Assembly (NCBI GenBank): GCA_916700875.1
Contig: CAKAKS010000062.1
Span: 14,425,460 to 14,489,459 of the forward strand
Direction of reading: 5' to 3'
Length of the DNA stretch: 64,000 nucleotides
DNA from: Sebastes aleutianus
Taxonomy: Eukaryota > Chordata > Actinopteri > Perciformes > Sebastidae
Below the pieces are notes generated by a model. That model was not told where the DNA came from. It did not search any database and was given only the letters and a program-made list of their open reading frames with translations. Both the position numbers and the translations under genes were made by a program. Below, one piece after another: positions 1-10,815 of the stretch; within the stretch, counting starts at the first letter, position 1; each line of letters starts with the position of its first letter.

Positions 1-1792
1 GCATAAAAACACAATTCAAATGATTATGATTATTTAAATATATGCTTTGATTAAAAAAATCTTGGTAAGTTGTTAGGAAGTTAAACAGGTCATAATTCCG
101 TCTCTAATATCTATTTTATATTATTGTGAAAACATCTCCTTCAAACAACTGGATTTATTCAAGTTTCTCGCCAAAAACTTAATTTTACGAGATTACATTT
201 GAACACATCATGATAACGTAGTCAATAGTCATTTTGCTGAGCAGAGTGTGAACGTCTCATAATAATAACTCAATGGCACCTCCGTTAAAGTTAGTAACTT
301 CGTTATTTAACCAAGCAGGACTGTGCTGCCCACCGGCTGCTAACAGGTAACGTTAACTAACTCTCCTCCTGCTGATTTCAAGACAGATTTGTTGTTAGCA
401 GCGCCATGATTTTTCTCTCCACCATGTCTGCAGTCCCAAACAAACTGAAACATGATACAGCGTGCGTATGCGTCGTTGTGCATGAGTAACTGTCGGAAAG
501 CACCAATAAGAGGAATCGATAGTCACGGAGGCATGAGATGTCAAGGAATCGGACAATTACGGTTCTCTATTCTCATCATTAGCGTTTTCCCTGCCTGCCA
601 AAGTGGCGGATGTCCTGATAATTTCACCCGCCACTGCCAACAATTTATCTGCATTTGGCGGGTGGCAAATGGTGATAATTTCAGACCCTGCCAGAAACCC
701 TCCCAGGTAATGCATTTAGGAGGATAAACAGGCATTCAGCACAGTTGAATTATTAAAATGATTTAAACTTAATTAAAATGGTAGAACAGTGAGTATTAAA
801 CAAGAAAAACTAGGGTCCTAGACATGTGGCTTCTTTATATTAAGTTGTTTCAAAGCAGCTGAATCATTTAGATTTGTTTATTCTTACACAACACAGTGTG
901 GTGGAGGCGTCCACAGATGGCATTCCTCTCTGACCAACAAGCTACTGCAAAAAGGCTTAACTAGGTGGTGCACAACCACGTGTTACGATGGCCTGTGGCG
1001 CCAGTGTGCCAACACATGGTGCAATGACCTCACTTTCAGCCTGCACAGCCTTGCACCGGGGACACAGCACAGAGCATAAACAAGGCTTTATGAAAATGAA
1101 AATATGTAGAAACCAGTATCTGTGTCTTTTGTTAAAGTTTTTTTTTTTTTAACTGAGCCACTGTCCCTGCATATAGAGCGCTCCAGGGATGACGAACTTT
1201 TGTAGTCCAATCACGAAGTTAGCATCGCCCCATTGACTTCCAGACGAGGGAACAGGAAAGGCTAAAATGATAACTCATTTCTAGGTTTTAGGACTCATCC
1301 CTGTATAGCACTCTATATCTCTTGTGATCTCAGCAAAAGGATAAACTAATACATTTTTTAAAAGGGTGGTGAGTGAACTGCGACATGACTGGGATAGTTC
1401 TTATGGGAAGTACTGCCATCCCCTCCAGACACAGACCAAGCAAGAGTCATCAGCTGCCTTTTTTTGCCCTGAATCAATCCTCTGTGAAAGTGTGAGCACC
1501 AGTGAAGGCTATTCAGCAGAGACAATGGGAGCCATAAAACTCGACTTGCTATCAGCTGATGAATATGGAAATCCCCAATCAAATCCACTTTAAACGGTTG
1601 AATGTTATTAAAATGACCTGGACATCCCTGATACAGCAGCTTTATGTTTCAGTGTTGGCTATAAAAAACGTGTTGAGGCAATGAGTCGTATTGCAGACGC
1701 TTCTCAAAGCCTTCAGTGGTCGTGTCTTGGTTTTCAAGTTGGGATGTTGAATCTTTTTGTTAGTATCTGATAACTGATAATGTCCTCTGTAC
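1..1792. other. nde1 intron sequence, no exon seen
   Basis: AT-rich sequence downstream of the last visible nde1 exon. I looked for the next NudE exon on the minus strand and found none. Two stretches look like old dispersed repeats (about 500-740, with repeated cccgccac-type words, and about 1150-1330) but could not be assigned to a family. Confidence 0.5.
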
Positions 1793-2371
1793 CTTGTAGT
1801 TTTCCAGCTCCATGCTGATGCGGTTGTTGGCGGAGAGAAGCTCTCGGTTTCGAGCCTCACACTGTTTCAGCTCCATCTCCAGCTCCACCTCATAGTCCCG
1901 ACTCATCTGCTGAAACTCCTGCAGTTCCTCCTGGGATTCCTCCGCACTGCACACATAATACGCAGAATGTAAGCCATATGTTTGTTACCTTTGGACATTA
2001 TCGCAGCAAACCATTAAGCTATTATTCAATTTGGCTTATTAGTTTGGATTTTGGGGTTTTCATCTTTCAGGACTTCTGCAGCATAAAACATGGTCATCAA
2101 TAAGGTCAGCTAAAAGGTGCAAAAAAACTTGGATCATCCAGGAAAAGACAACACAGGTAGCCAATAAATGTATTCTCATATCATGATATAGAGCACTTTT
2201 ACATCTTTTAATTTGATGAACTGAGGGAGGCAGCAGTGATGGTCTGTGAGGTCTGTTAAAAACAACATAAACATGGGAGACACACCTCTGTTGGTTGCTG
2301 GTAGCCTGCTCCTTCCAGTACTGCAGCTCTTCCTCCAGGGACCCAAACTCTGCAGGCTCCGGATCCCCCAT
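1793..2371 (-). CDS. nde1: nde1, 5' coding exons only (partial)
   Basis: Two coding exons of a NudE-family protein, the coiled-coil adaptor that links LIS1 to cytoplasmic dynein at centrosomes and kinetochores. Exon A is 2286-2371 (ATG at 2371; 28 codons plus 2 nt) and exon B is 1793-1946 (acceptor tgcag, donor gtacag). They join in phase to give 80 codons, rich in Glu, Gln and Leu as expected of the N-terminal coiled coil. Recognisable pieces are EELQYWKEQA and QEELQEF...EARNRELLSANN, which resemble NDE1 more than NDEL1. An upstream in-frame TTG is open, but the ATG at 2371 is the natural start. The following exons (dimerisation helix, LIS1 and dynein binding) are not found in bases 1-1792, so the gene runs off the left edge. 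The mpv17l neighbour supports nde1 over ndel1. Confidence 0.85.
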
Positions 2372-2518
2372 CTCCAACCCAGCCCAGGTGGAGAGCTAAG
2401 TCTCCTGTCACGCACCTACACTGGTCTGTAAATCCATTAAAACAAGGCAATGAGAAAAGTTCTGCACGGTAGAATTTCTGTTTAGAAATTGGACAATTTA
2501 TTTTAAAATTTACACCGC

Positions 2519-3040
2519 TTAAAGGTCCCATATCGTGCTCATTTTCAGGTTCATACTTGTATTTTGTGTTTCTACTAGAACATGTTTACATGCTGTAATG
2601 TTAAAAAAAACACTTTATTTTCCTCATACTGTCAGCCTGAATATACCTGTCTTTACCCTCTGTCTGAAACGCTCCGTTTTAGTGCATTTCAAAGGAATTG
2701 CAACGGAATTGCGTTGCTAGGCAACAGTTTGGGTCCATGTTTACTTCCTGTCAGGTGATGTTATTTACATACACTGCAACAGGAAATAAACTGGGACACA
2801 TTTAGAATGTTTACGTTTAAAACCGTGTAACGGTGTAAATATTGTATATTTGTGACATCACAAATGGACAGAAATCCTAACGGCTTGTTTCAAATGCACA
2901 GGTTCTGAATACGGGCTGTGTGTGTATTTCTCTGTACATTGAGCATTTTGATAGTTTAACAGTATTTATAAAGCACTTAACCCTGTTTTATAATGTAAAA
3001 GACGTGAAAATCTCACTATTTTACAATATGGAACCTTTAA
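2519..3040. mobile_element. TTAA-flanked non-autonomous DNA transposon (copy 1)
   Basis: About 520 bp with inverted ends (left AAAGGTCCCATAT, right ATATGGAACCTTT) bounded by TTAA on both sides, the target site of piggyBac-type elements. There is no transposase ORF. A second copy lies in the opposite orientation at 61561-62087; the two match along their length, including a tttcagacagaggg-type internal segment. It sits in the nde1 intron about 90 bp upstream of the first coding exon. The superfamily call rests only on TTAA and the termini. Confidence 0.7.
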
Positions 3041-3446
3041 TGGAAAATCGTTTATTATTATAGAACATGATTTCAGACGATTCATCAGCACTTTCACATT
3101 AATTCGGCACATAAGTGATCCATCAAGTAGCACTATGTTTCAGATGAAATATCAATTTCTAAAATGTTGGTTGTCACAGCAGCAAGCAATCCATAGTGTG
3201 GATGGTGTTCTTACATAGGAAGACACCACCCAGCTCACTCTCTGTTCAGGTGGAGGGAATCAGGATACGACCTGAGGCACCAGAGGCCAGAGAGCATCTT
3301 CACTCACAAGAGCGCCTCTGGTTTCACTACAGCTTCTTCCCAGTTAAAAGAAGACTTGTGGCAAATGTGTTTTGTATGATATTATGCTATGTATTTATTT
3401 TGCATTTGTTTTATGTTGTGTCGTCTGAAACTTTAATGTATGTTTA

Positions 3447-3540
3447 AATGCTGCTGTCTTGGCCAGGTCTCTCTTGCAAAAGAGATTCTTAATCTCAATG
3501 AGTACTACCTGGTTAAATAAAGGTTAAATAAAAAAAATAA
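3447..3540 (+). repeat. LINE 3' tail
   Basis: Sequence of the form gctgctgtcttggccaggt ... cttaatctcaatgag ... ggttaaataaaggtta, a 3' end often seen on fish LINEs, with a poly-A signal and A-rich tail. A diverged second copy lies at about 13440-13545. No coding part of the element is present. Confidence 0.6.
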
Positions 3541-3589
3541 AAATAAAAAGGACATTAAAGAGGGACACAAATAACCCACACCTCACCTC

Positions 3590-4018
3590 CATACCATTAT
3601 TGACACACAGTACACCTGAACTGAATGAACTGTAATGCTGTGCAATATGCTGCCTTCCACTGTGTAATTCTCTGAAATATATTAATTGTTTATTTTTTTA
3701 AATATTTTTATGAGAGTTAAAAGTTATTTTAACATGGTCATGGAGCATATATACTGTATATTTGTATTCTGGGGTATTGTTCATATGCAGAGGGTAGTTT
3801 AGTTTATTTATTGACTACACTGATGGCACTTTATTTTTAATAATTTATTTATTTATTGTGTTGAGTTGAATGTGCTACTTATTTCGTACTGTAATTACCT
3901 TGTGCCTTTTCTACCTTTTTTCTTTTCTTAAAGCTGACTCGGTGTAAACTGCTCAGACTTCCAATGTACTTATATTAGGTGCAAATGGGGAAATAAAACT
4001 CTTGAATCTTGAATCTTG
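3590..4018 (+). repeat. LINE 3' UTR with (TTGAATC)n tail
   Basis: Low-complexity AT-rich 3' UTR ending in gctgactcggtgtaaactg, then ggtgcaaat...aataaaactc and a tail of repeated ttgaatc. The last ~85 bp recur almost exactly at 15061-15147 in mpv17l intron 1. It is 5' truncated and non-coding. Confidence 0.65.
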
Positions 4019-5475
4019 AAAGATAACGGGAAAATCAAGCTAATAAGTTTAAATCTAGCTATATTATTCTGCAGGAAGGACAGTTGAAAACACCGGACAC
4101 TGAGTACAAATATAATATCAATATCCTGTGCAATACTACTTTTTACATTCTCATGTGCAATATCACTGTTCATTGTGTGCAATATTAATTTCCATCATGT
4201 GCAATATTACTCTTCATTGTGTGCATTATTAATGTCCAACATGTGCAATATCACTGTTCATTGTGTGCATTATTAATTTCCATCATGTGCAATATCACTG
4301 TTCATTGTGTGCATTATTAATTTCCATCATGTGCAATATTACTCTTCATTGTGTGCATTATTAATGTCCAACATGTGCAATATCACTGTTCATTGTGTGC
4401 AATATTAATTTCCATCATGTGCAATATTACTCTTCATTGTGTGCATTATTAATGTCCAACATGTGCAATATCACTGTTCATTGTGTGCATTATTAATGTC
4501 CAACATGTGCAATATCACTGTTCATTGTGTGCAATATTAATTTCCATCATGTGCAATATTACTCTTCATTGTGTGCATTATTAATGTCCAACATGTGCAA
4601 TATCACTGTTCACTGTGTGCATTATTAATGTCCAACATGTGCAATATCACTGTTCACTGTGTGCAATATTAATTTCCATCATGTGCAATATTACTGTTCA
4701 TTGTGTGCATTATTAATGTCCAACATGTGCAATATCACTGTTCATTGTGTGCAATATTAATGTCCAACATGTGCAATATTACTTATTTTTCTGTTTTTTA
4801 AGCTTATTTTACCTTTTTTATTTTACTAATCTTATTTACTCATTTTACTAAATGTATCTTACTTAATTGTTGTTCTATTAGGCACTGGTACTAGAAATAG
4901 TACTTTTTTATTTTATACACTTGTATTTTATACACTTGAACTTGTTGTAATTTTGTTTTATTTTTTAGCAATCTCTGGCACAAGAATTGACTCGATTAAT
5001 AAACTTATCTTATCTTATTATATGTTTTTTTAATTCTGCATGTATGCCGAATTGAATAATAGATTATATCGATTTATAAGACATCTTTAATGTAAGTCAA
5101 ATTCGATAAAAATATAAAGCAAAACACTGTTGAAATAAATTATATACCATATTTAAACGGAGCCTGGTCAAAGCAGCTGTAGCGGTGGAACTAAAAACAG
5201 GAACCTAGAGCCGACGTCACCAACAAGATAACGGGAAAAACAAGCTAATAAGTTTAAATCTAGCTATATTATATGTTTTTTTTAATACTGCATGTATGCC
5301 GAATTGAACAATAGATTATGTTGATTTATAAGACATCTTTAATGTAAGTCAAATTAGATAAAAATATAATGCAAACCACTGTTGAAATAAATTATATGCA
5401 ATATTTAAATGGAGTCTGGTCGAAGCAGCTAGAAACTAAAAACAGGAACCTAGAGCAGACATTAGATAACGGGTA
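4019..5475 (+). repeat. Tandem duplication split by a retroelement insertion
   Basis: The segment starting gataacgggaaaa and continuing through tctagctatattat is present at 4021-4067 and again at 5227-5272. Its continuation (tgcatgtatgccgaattga ... acaggaacctagagc) appears at 5022-5225 and 5275-5460. So a ~250-bp unit was duplicated, and one copy was split by an insertion of about 950 bp (4068 to about 5020). The insert ends in cttatcttatctt and is flanked by tattat on both sides, as expected of a target-site duplication. Confidence 0.65.
4147..4775 (+). repeat. 44-bp minisatellite
   Basis: About fourteen tandem copies of a 44-bp unit built from two related half-units: atgtgcaatatcactgttca / ttgtgtgcattattaatgtc plus a short link. 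Variants alternate aatatt/catt and tttccatc/gtccaac. The half-units resemble the gtgcaatat words of a nearby LINE 3' UTR, so it probably arose by expansion inside the inserted retroelement. There are no unique spacers between units. Confidence 0.9.
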
Positions 5476-5683
5476 GTTTATAACCCTCATTAGTAACACC
5501 TGACTTTATAAACATCACAGGTCATTAGGTCAAACTATTAACAACAAAAGCTCAGACAACACAGCATAAGAAAGTTAGAAGAATGTCCTCATCTTGTACA
5601 TATAAATAAGTGAGCTAGTTGAGCTAACGGAGTTTAACCATTTAAATCCCAGCTGACACAAACACAACACAGCTGTAACTTAC

Positions 5684-5850
5684 GATCAACAGTTAGCTCC
5701 GTTAGACGCAATATTCACCACTTTATTCTTCTTCTAAATCCTCTTCGTGTGCTGGTAAAGCTACCGACCAACGTTTGTTTGTTAAATCTAAAGCAGATCC
5801 AGTAAAAATAAAACTATTAAAGTAGTTTCTCGGGAGTTAGAAACCACAAA
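5684..5850 (-). other. nde1: candidate nde1 non-coding exon 1 and promoter
   Basis: On the minus strand a perfect splice donor (GATC|gtaagt, exon end 5684) follows a stretch with no useful ORF. The next downstream acceptor on this strand that leads into coding sequence is ttacag at 2430-2426, which opens a short leader before the nde1 ATG. This fits a non-coding first exon with transcription starting near 5.85 kb. The 5' end is a guess, because no TATA box or other start signal is evident. A hAT element begins 36 bp further upstream. Confidence 0.35.
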
Positions 5851-5886
5851 GTTGCTTCTGTCTTGGGAAGACGTCGAACAATACAA

Positions 5887-7185
5887 TAGTGATGTGTCGG
5901 TCGCGAACGAGCCGCTTCAAAGAGCCGGCTCCCGTCCGAGAGCCGTTTTTTCTTTTTTTTTCGAGTGTCCCATGCGCGCTCGCGTGTGGCTACGCTGTTC
6001 AGACAAGACTCCAACACAAACTACACGGAAACACCAAAACTGCAAAGTTATATCTAGCTGTCAACTCTTCCTGCTCCAGCCCCCCGACCACGGCCAGAAG
6101 ACACAAGGGAGACCATAGCTTTGGTCTCCAGAGCCGGAGTCTCTGCTCCTCTGCCTGCTTGTCTTCACTCACACACCGCGCTCCACTCTTACGTGCATGC
6201 GCGCACAATACACACTGCAGAAGACTTCGTAGCTCTGAGAATATCTAGTGAATGTACAGTGGAAGTTTGTGCAGAAATAACTGCTGCAGCTCCTCCAGAC
6301 CAACAGAGGTTTCCCGTGTTTTTTAAGTGACGGGGCTCCGCAGCGAGAAACGTTATCGTCTTCGGCCGGGTGCCGGTGTCTCCCCTGTTCCTTCTGACCG
6401 CGGTCGGGAGGCTGAAGCAGGAAATGCCAACACTAGAATCAGCAGTGATTCATGGAGAGACCTTCATCTGGTCAGCTAACATTTCTGCCAAGCAGGTGAA
6501 ATATAGAGTGATATTGTGGTTTTAGCTGACGTGTGTCGCCTCACTGTTTTGAGCGATGCTCCTTCATGTCTATGTAGAGTGAGCACAAGCGGGAGCCCGA
6601 CGCTGACTTTCGTTGACTTAACGGCCACAGGTGTCGCTGTTAACAAAGATTTCTGAAAGTTACAAACAGTCCCTTTAATTAATTCAAGGCAGAATGATAG
6701 GACGATCTTCTCCGCGCCACGGGCACTCCATGCACTGACTGTGACTGAATGTTGTGTTAATGACGTCCGTGCGACCAATCAGGTGATGACAGACAAGGAT
6801 CATACCATCAAGCAGGGAGGGGTGGGGATGCGCGGCGAGCTGGCGGTCAACAGGTACAGAGCAGGACGGAGAGGAGGAGAGAAAGAGAAAGAGGAGTATG
6901 GTGCGCGAATAGCAGACAAGATGAGTGACAGTCAGAAACGAAGCAGCATGTAAAATTATGATATTCTGGAAATTATAAGGTTTAGTATAATTATATTGAA
7001 TAATTTAAGTGATGTATGTGCACACATACTAATCATAGGTCAGTACAGAGCTAAATTTGGCTGAATTATAAAAGACAGAAGTGGTAAAACGAAGAGCCGT
7101 TTGGGAGCCGAAAGAGCCGGCTCTTCTTGGTGAGCTGAGCTCAAATGATCTGGTTCACTAAAAAGAACCGGAATTCCCATCACTA
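5887..7185. mobile_element. hAT-type DNA transposon (non-autonomous), complete
   Basis: Termini TAGTGATG and CATCACTA are bounded by identical 8-bp direct repeats CAATACAA at 5879-5886 and 7186-7193. An 8-bp duplication is diagnostic of hAT insertion. Subterminal gagccggctc-type motifs occur at both ends. The 1.3-kb body has no long transposase ORF, so it is non-autonomous or internally deleted. Positions about 5990-6678 carry a nested TTAA-type element. It lies just upstream of the proposed nde1 first exon. Confidence 0.85.
5990..6678. mobile_element. Nested TTAA-type element inside the hAT element
   Basis: Shares long stretches with the elements at 14458-15061 and 41510-41997, for example gactccaacacaaact, tctgctcctctgcctgctt, cagctaacatt and ttcgttgacttaacggcc. 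The right end is intact (acaaacagtccctttaa with TTAA at 6675-6678). The left terminus is missing or diverged, so the left border is approximate. It has no ORF of transposase size. Confidence 0.7.
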
Positions 7186-7193
7186 CAATACAA

Positions 7194-7402
7194 GTTGCCA
7201 TTCATATTGTCCAGACCGATTCAACCAATCACAAGTTAGATGTCAGCCTTGTTGCCTGTTCCTATTAGTCGGACTGTCTGTCAATCAAATGTTTATAGGC
7301 GGGATTAGGATCATTGACCAATCAGAGGAGTGATATCAGTGTCAGAGGCGTCTTCAGTCTAGACGTTGTGATGGATTACCAGGAGGCCGGTGATGCCTTC
7401 AG
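7194..7402 (+). promoter_or_regulatory. CCAAT-rich promoter-like segment with orphan ATG exon
   Basis: Two CCAAT boxes (7225-7229 and 7318-7322), a tcaatcaaa and a ggcgggatt element precede an ATG at 7371. That ATG opens ten codons (MDYQEAGDAF) and reaches ag|gtactg at 7402, a plausible splice donor. No matching downstream plus-strand exon was recognised, and read-through stops soon after. It may be the start of an unidentified gene, an alternative promoter, or a relic. The open frame is too short to name. Confidence 0.25.
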
Positions 7403-7499
7403 GTACTGTCGGAAATATGGGATTAATATATAACGGGATAAAATGGTACATTTTGGAGTAGTGGTTAGTTAATTAATGTGTTATTATGTGTCCAGATAA

Positions 7500-7850
7500 T
7501 AATGTACACAGTGCACTCATAGAAGCTACTGGAGTTACCCTGCACTATACTAATTTTTAACAGTCTCTTCTGCACTATATTCACTTTTTTAATAGTCCTG
7601 TATGTCAGCTGTTACCCTGCACTATATTCAGTTTTAACAGTTTTCTTCATCTCCTTGTATTTTTATATCTGGTATATTTTTTTGTACTTTGTACTTTGCA
7701 CTACTAACTTTTTTACTGCCTTTTTACTAACATGTTTTGCACTATGGAACTGTGATGCTGGAAACTTGAATTTCCCTCGGGATCAATAAAGTTACTATCT
7801 ATCTATGTATTTATCTATCTATCTATCTACCTTTTTACTAGCTATAATTA
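7500..7850 (+). repeat. LINE 3' end with (ATCT)n tail
   Basis: Repeated tgcactatatt words lead to cttgaatttccctcggg, atcaataaagt and a tatctatctatc tail, the usual end of Rex/L2-like fish LINEs. No reverse-transcriptase coding sequence remains. Confidence 0.75.
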
Positions 7851-8872
7851 CATAAACTACAGGTATAATCATACACAAATGAATGAGCTTGTTATACTGC
7901 TGTATTCATTTACAGTATTAATAATAAATAATAATTAATAATAAAAAAAAGTAAATAATAAAAAACTAACATAGAATAGAAGTAAAAATAGAAGCAAGTA
8001 AAAAGTGACAGTGGTGTGATGTGTTTAATAGCAGCAGAGTCAACAAGATACTAGTTTAGCATTTTGACATAGTAAATAAATCATTTTGATTTAATATCTC
8101 ATTATTATTAACATTTGTAATCTGTTTTTTGTTGTATTTTGTTCTTAACATTTCATCTATTTTTTTTTTTTTTTTAGTTATTCATTTCCTTTTTTGGAAA
8201 TAATGAAAATTTGTATTATTTCATCCAGTGCTGTGGTCTGTGTCTGCTGTGGAAACCTAATACCCAAAATAGATAGTATTACAATTGTTACTATTTGTTT
8301 TATTTTTTTATTTATTGTCAAGAATAGAAAGAATAGAAATTTCATGCCTTAGTGATGTTATAAACGTAAGTTAATTGAATCTACATAGTGTATCTCTACA
8401 TCTAGTGATTTAAAAAATTATTGAAAAAAGTGATTTAAATAACTACCTACAGTGCAGTCTCTGGTTAAACTAAACATCAGTTTTATTCAGATCAAGTGAT
8501 TAACAGGTGACAGGAAACAGACAGCATTACAATAAATTATACTTTTATCTGCAGTCCTTCATTTTGCTATACTGTTTATTATTTATTATTCTCAATTATA
8601 AGACCTGAATATGGGAAAAGTGTGTATTGTAATTCCTCTGCTTCTCGTCATGATGTATAGTACAGTATGGTTGGTTCTGAAGGTTAGTGAAGGAGTGCGT
8701 GTCACAGTATGTCTGAGCACCTGACAGCATCCTCGACTCTGATTGGGGAATTCCACTTCCTGTTGGTGGGGTCAGAGGTCACACTGGGTCAACCGTGTCC
8801 TTTTCAGAGGGATTAACCGGGCATATCTGATCCTGGTTAATCCACACGCACCATCACTAGAGCATAAAGCTG

Positions 8873-8913
<41 letters not shown>

Positions 8914-10204
8914 AATCCACTCTGACCTTGCTTCATGTTTCAGAAAGTCTTGACAGAGCTTGAGTCAGGATGTGGTTAGCCTAGTTTAGCATTAAAGACT
9001 GGAAACAGGGAGAAACAGCCAGCCTGGCTCTGTCCTGATGTATCGCGTTTGAAAACACATTTTTAGACAGAAATGTACAAGTTGTGGTGTCAAGGAGAGT
9101 TACATGCTGGAACAATTTTTTGGCGTACAACATCTATCGCCATCCGCCCTGTACTTCCATACAGCATCTCCTGCTATAATAACACAGGTGGCCAGATTTA
9201 GTCGGTGAGCAGGTTTTGTTTTAGGTCTTTGTACAGCAGTAGTGAAAGAATACGTATTCAGATCCTTTACTAGAAGTACTAATACCATAATATAAAAAAT
9301 CTTCATAACAAGTAAAAGTCTCACCTTTAAATTTTACTTTTTACTGTCTCGTTGTTTCCATCAGTCTTAATCTAATCAGAGCTGGTTCAACACCTTCACA
9401 GTGCTGCAGGCTCATTGTTCATGGCTTAACTCTGACACAATTTACCATCAAATCTCATCATGACATCGTACCGTGCACTGAACAGAAAAGAGGAGATTTA
9501 TAAAGAAAAAAAATGACTAGTTTATTCAGATTAACTGGCCGGTCCCTTGTCAAATTGACATTAAAGTGACCAAAGAAGTGTCCTATTTCTAAAAAATATC
9601 AAAGTAATAATGCAACAAAATAGTGCAGGTTATCACAGTTTGCTCACAATATCATAATCTTTCACACAAAGTTACGAACAATATTGAATTTTCTTTAAGG
9701 TTTTATTTGGTTTCCTACATGGAAAAAACAGAACGTCTATGTTGTTATTCACTTAAAGCTCATCTACAGAAGGGCTGTGTCCAAACCTCTAAATGTCTGT
9801 ATAAACTTGGTCCTCTCTGACAGGTACAATTTATCCATAAAAGTATAAGATAACACAGTTTTTCACTTCTGGTATAATAAAAAATGTACTGTATATTCAG
9901 AAATCAATTCTCTTTAATATCTTTTGGATAAATAAATAATAAAAGTCTCAAATCCTTCACTAAGAGATGATTAAATGAAAGTGAGTGATGGGTCTGGTTT
10001 GGGTGGGTGACATGTTACATGATAAGGTCTCTGGGCTGATGGCAACCTATGTGATGTTTCAAGTAAGAGGACAGGATTAACATACTGTAGCTACACAGGT
10101 CAAACTAGGAGACAACACAACACAAGCAGGATGCACTGATGGTAATAACACATTATGATCATGATGGACAAAAATCCAACGAAAAGACCCACAAACACTT
10201 ATCT
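7851..10204. other. Intergenic, no gene seen
   Basis: AT-rich spacer. It holds a (CA)n array at 8875-8912, a fragment at 8968-9035 (gactggaaacagggagaaac) that recurs in opposite orientation near 36050-36110, and at 9235-9350 a piece of the atcctttact/agtactaatacca family also seen at 37568-38130. No coding or RNA feature is supported. Confidence 0.5.
8875..8912. repeat. (CA)n microsatellite
   Basis: An uninterrupted run of about 18 CA units in intergenic sequence. Confidence 0.95.
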
Positions 10205-10395
10205 TCTTCCTCTGATCCATAGAGCTCCATTAAAACACATTAATGTTGTTCCTTCATCACCATGAACACACACACTCACTAGAGCACCACATGTGGATTA
10301 ATACGCCGCTGAAAATAGTCCCCAACAAATGCACTATTTCCTCCTGTTTGTTTGATAAAAACTACAGTGAGCAGTTGTTTTAGGAGATTAGAGAT
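10205..10395 (+). repeat. Dispersed repeat, copy 1
   Basis: Shares about 190 bp with 28835-29095, including ccatagagctcc, cactagagcaccacatgtgg and tttcctcctgtttgtttgat. I cannot place it in a known family. The second copy carries about 60 extra bases. Confidence 0.6.
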
Positions 10396-10469
10396 GTTTA
10401 CTGATATATATATAGTATATGCCCTTATTCCAATAAAGACAATATTCCTATTAAGCTGTTTACATGAAA

Positions 10470-10815
10470 ATTAATATCCCACTAATGTGCAATACTGTCA
10501 TTAATACTACATTTATACTGTATTCTGTACTCATTTCTTATTTCTTATTTCTTATTTCCTGGCATTTATATTTAACACATTTAATTGATCCCACTTCTCA
10601 GCAGTTTGTATTTACTTATTTGCACTGTTGTTATTTGTTAGGCTATATATTGCACGTCTTAATGTAAATATTTGTACATATTTCATATTTCTTATATTCT
10701 CATTTTCTTATTTATCAATTTTAGTACTTACTCATATTTCTTTAAATATATTGTGTTTATATTGTAGCATTATGTACATAATTTACTTACTATAATAAAT
10801 ATTTTCATATTTCAG
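10470..10815 (+). repeat. LINE 3' UTR-like AT-rich fragment
   Basis: T-rich sequence with repeated ttcttatttc words, and tgcactgttgttattt and taataaatattttc near the end. It resembles the 3' UTRs of the other LINE fragments here but lacks a clear tail, so the assignment is tentative. Confidence 0.35.

Noticed and set aside
2372..2377. nde1 start two codons earlier
   Set aside because: The codon at 2377 is TTG, not ATG; the first ATG is at 2371.
4147..4775. CRISPR-like regularly spaced repeats
   Set aside because: Repeats are contiguous 44-bp units with no unique spacers, in a vertebrate genome; it is a minisatellite.
10464..10667. Hydrophobic ORF as a small membrane protein
   Set aside because: It lies in a T-rich LINE-like 3' UTR; hydrophobicity follows from TTT/CTT/ATT codons, and there are no splice or start signals.
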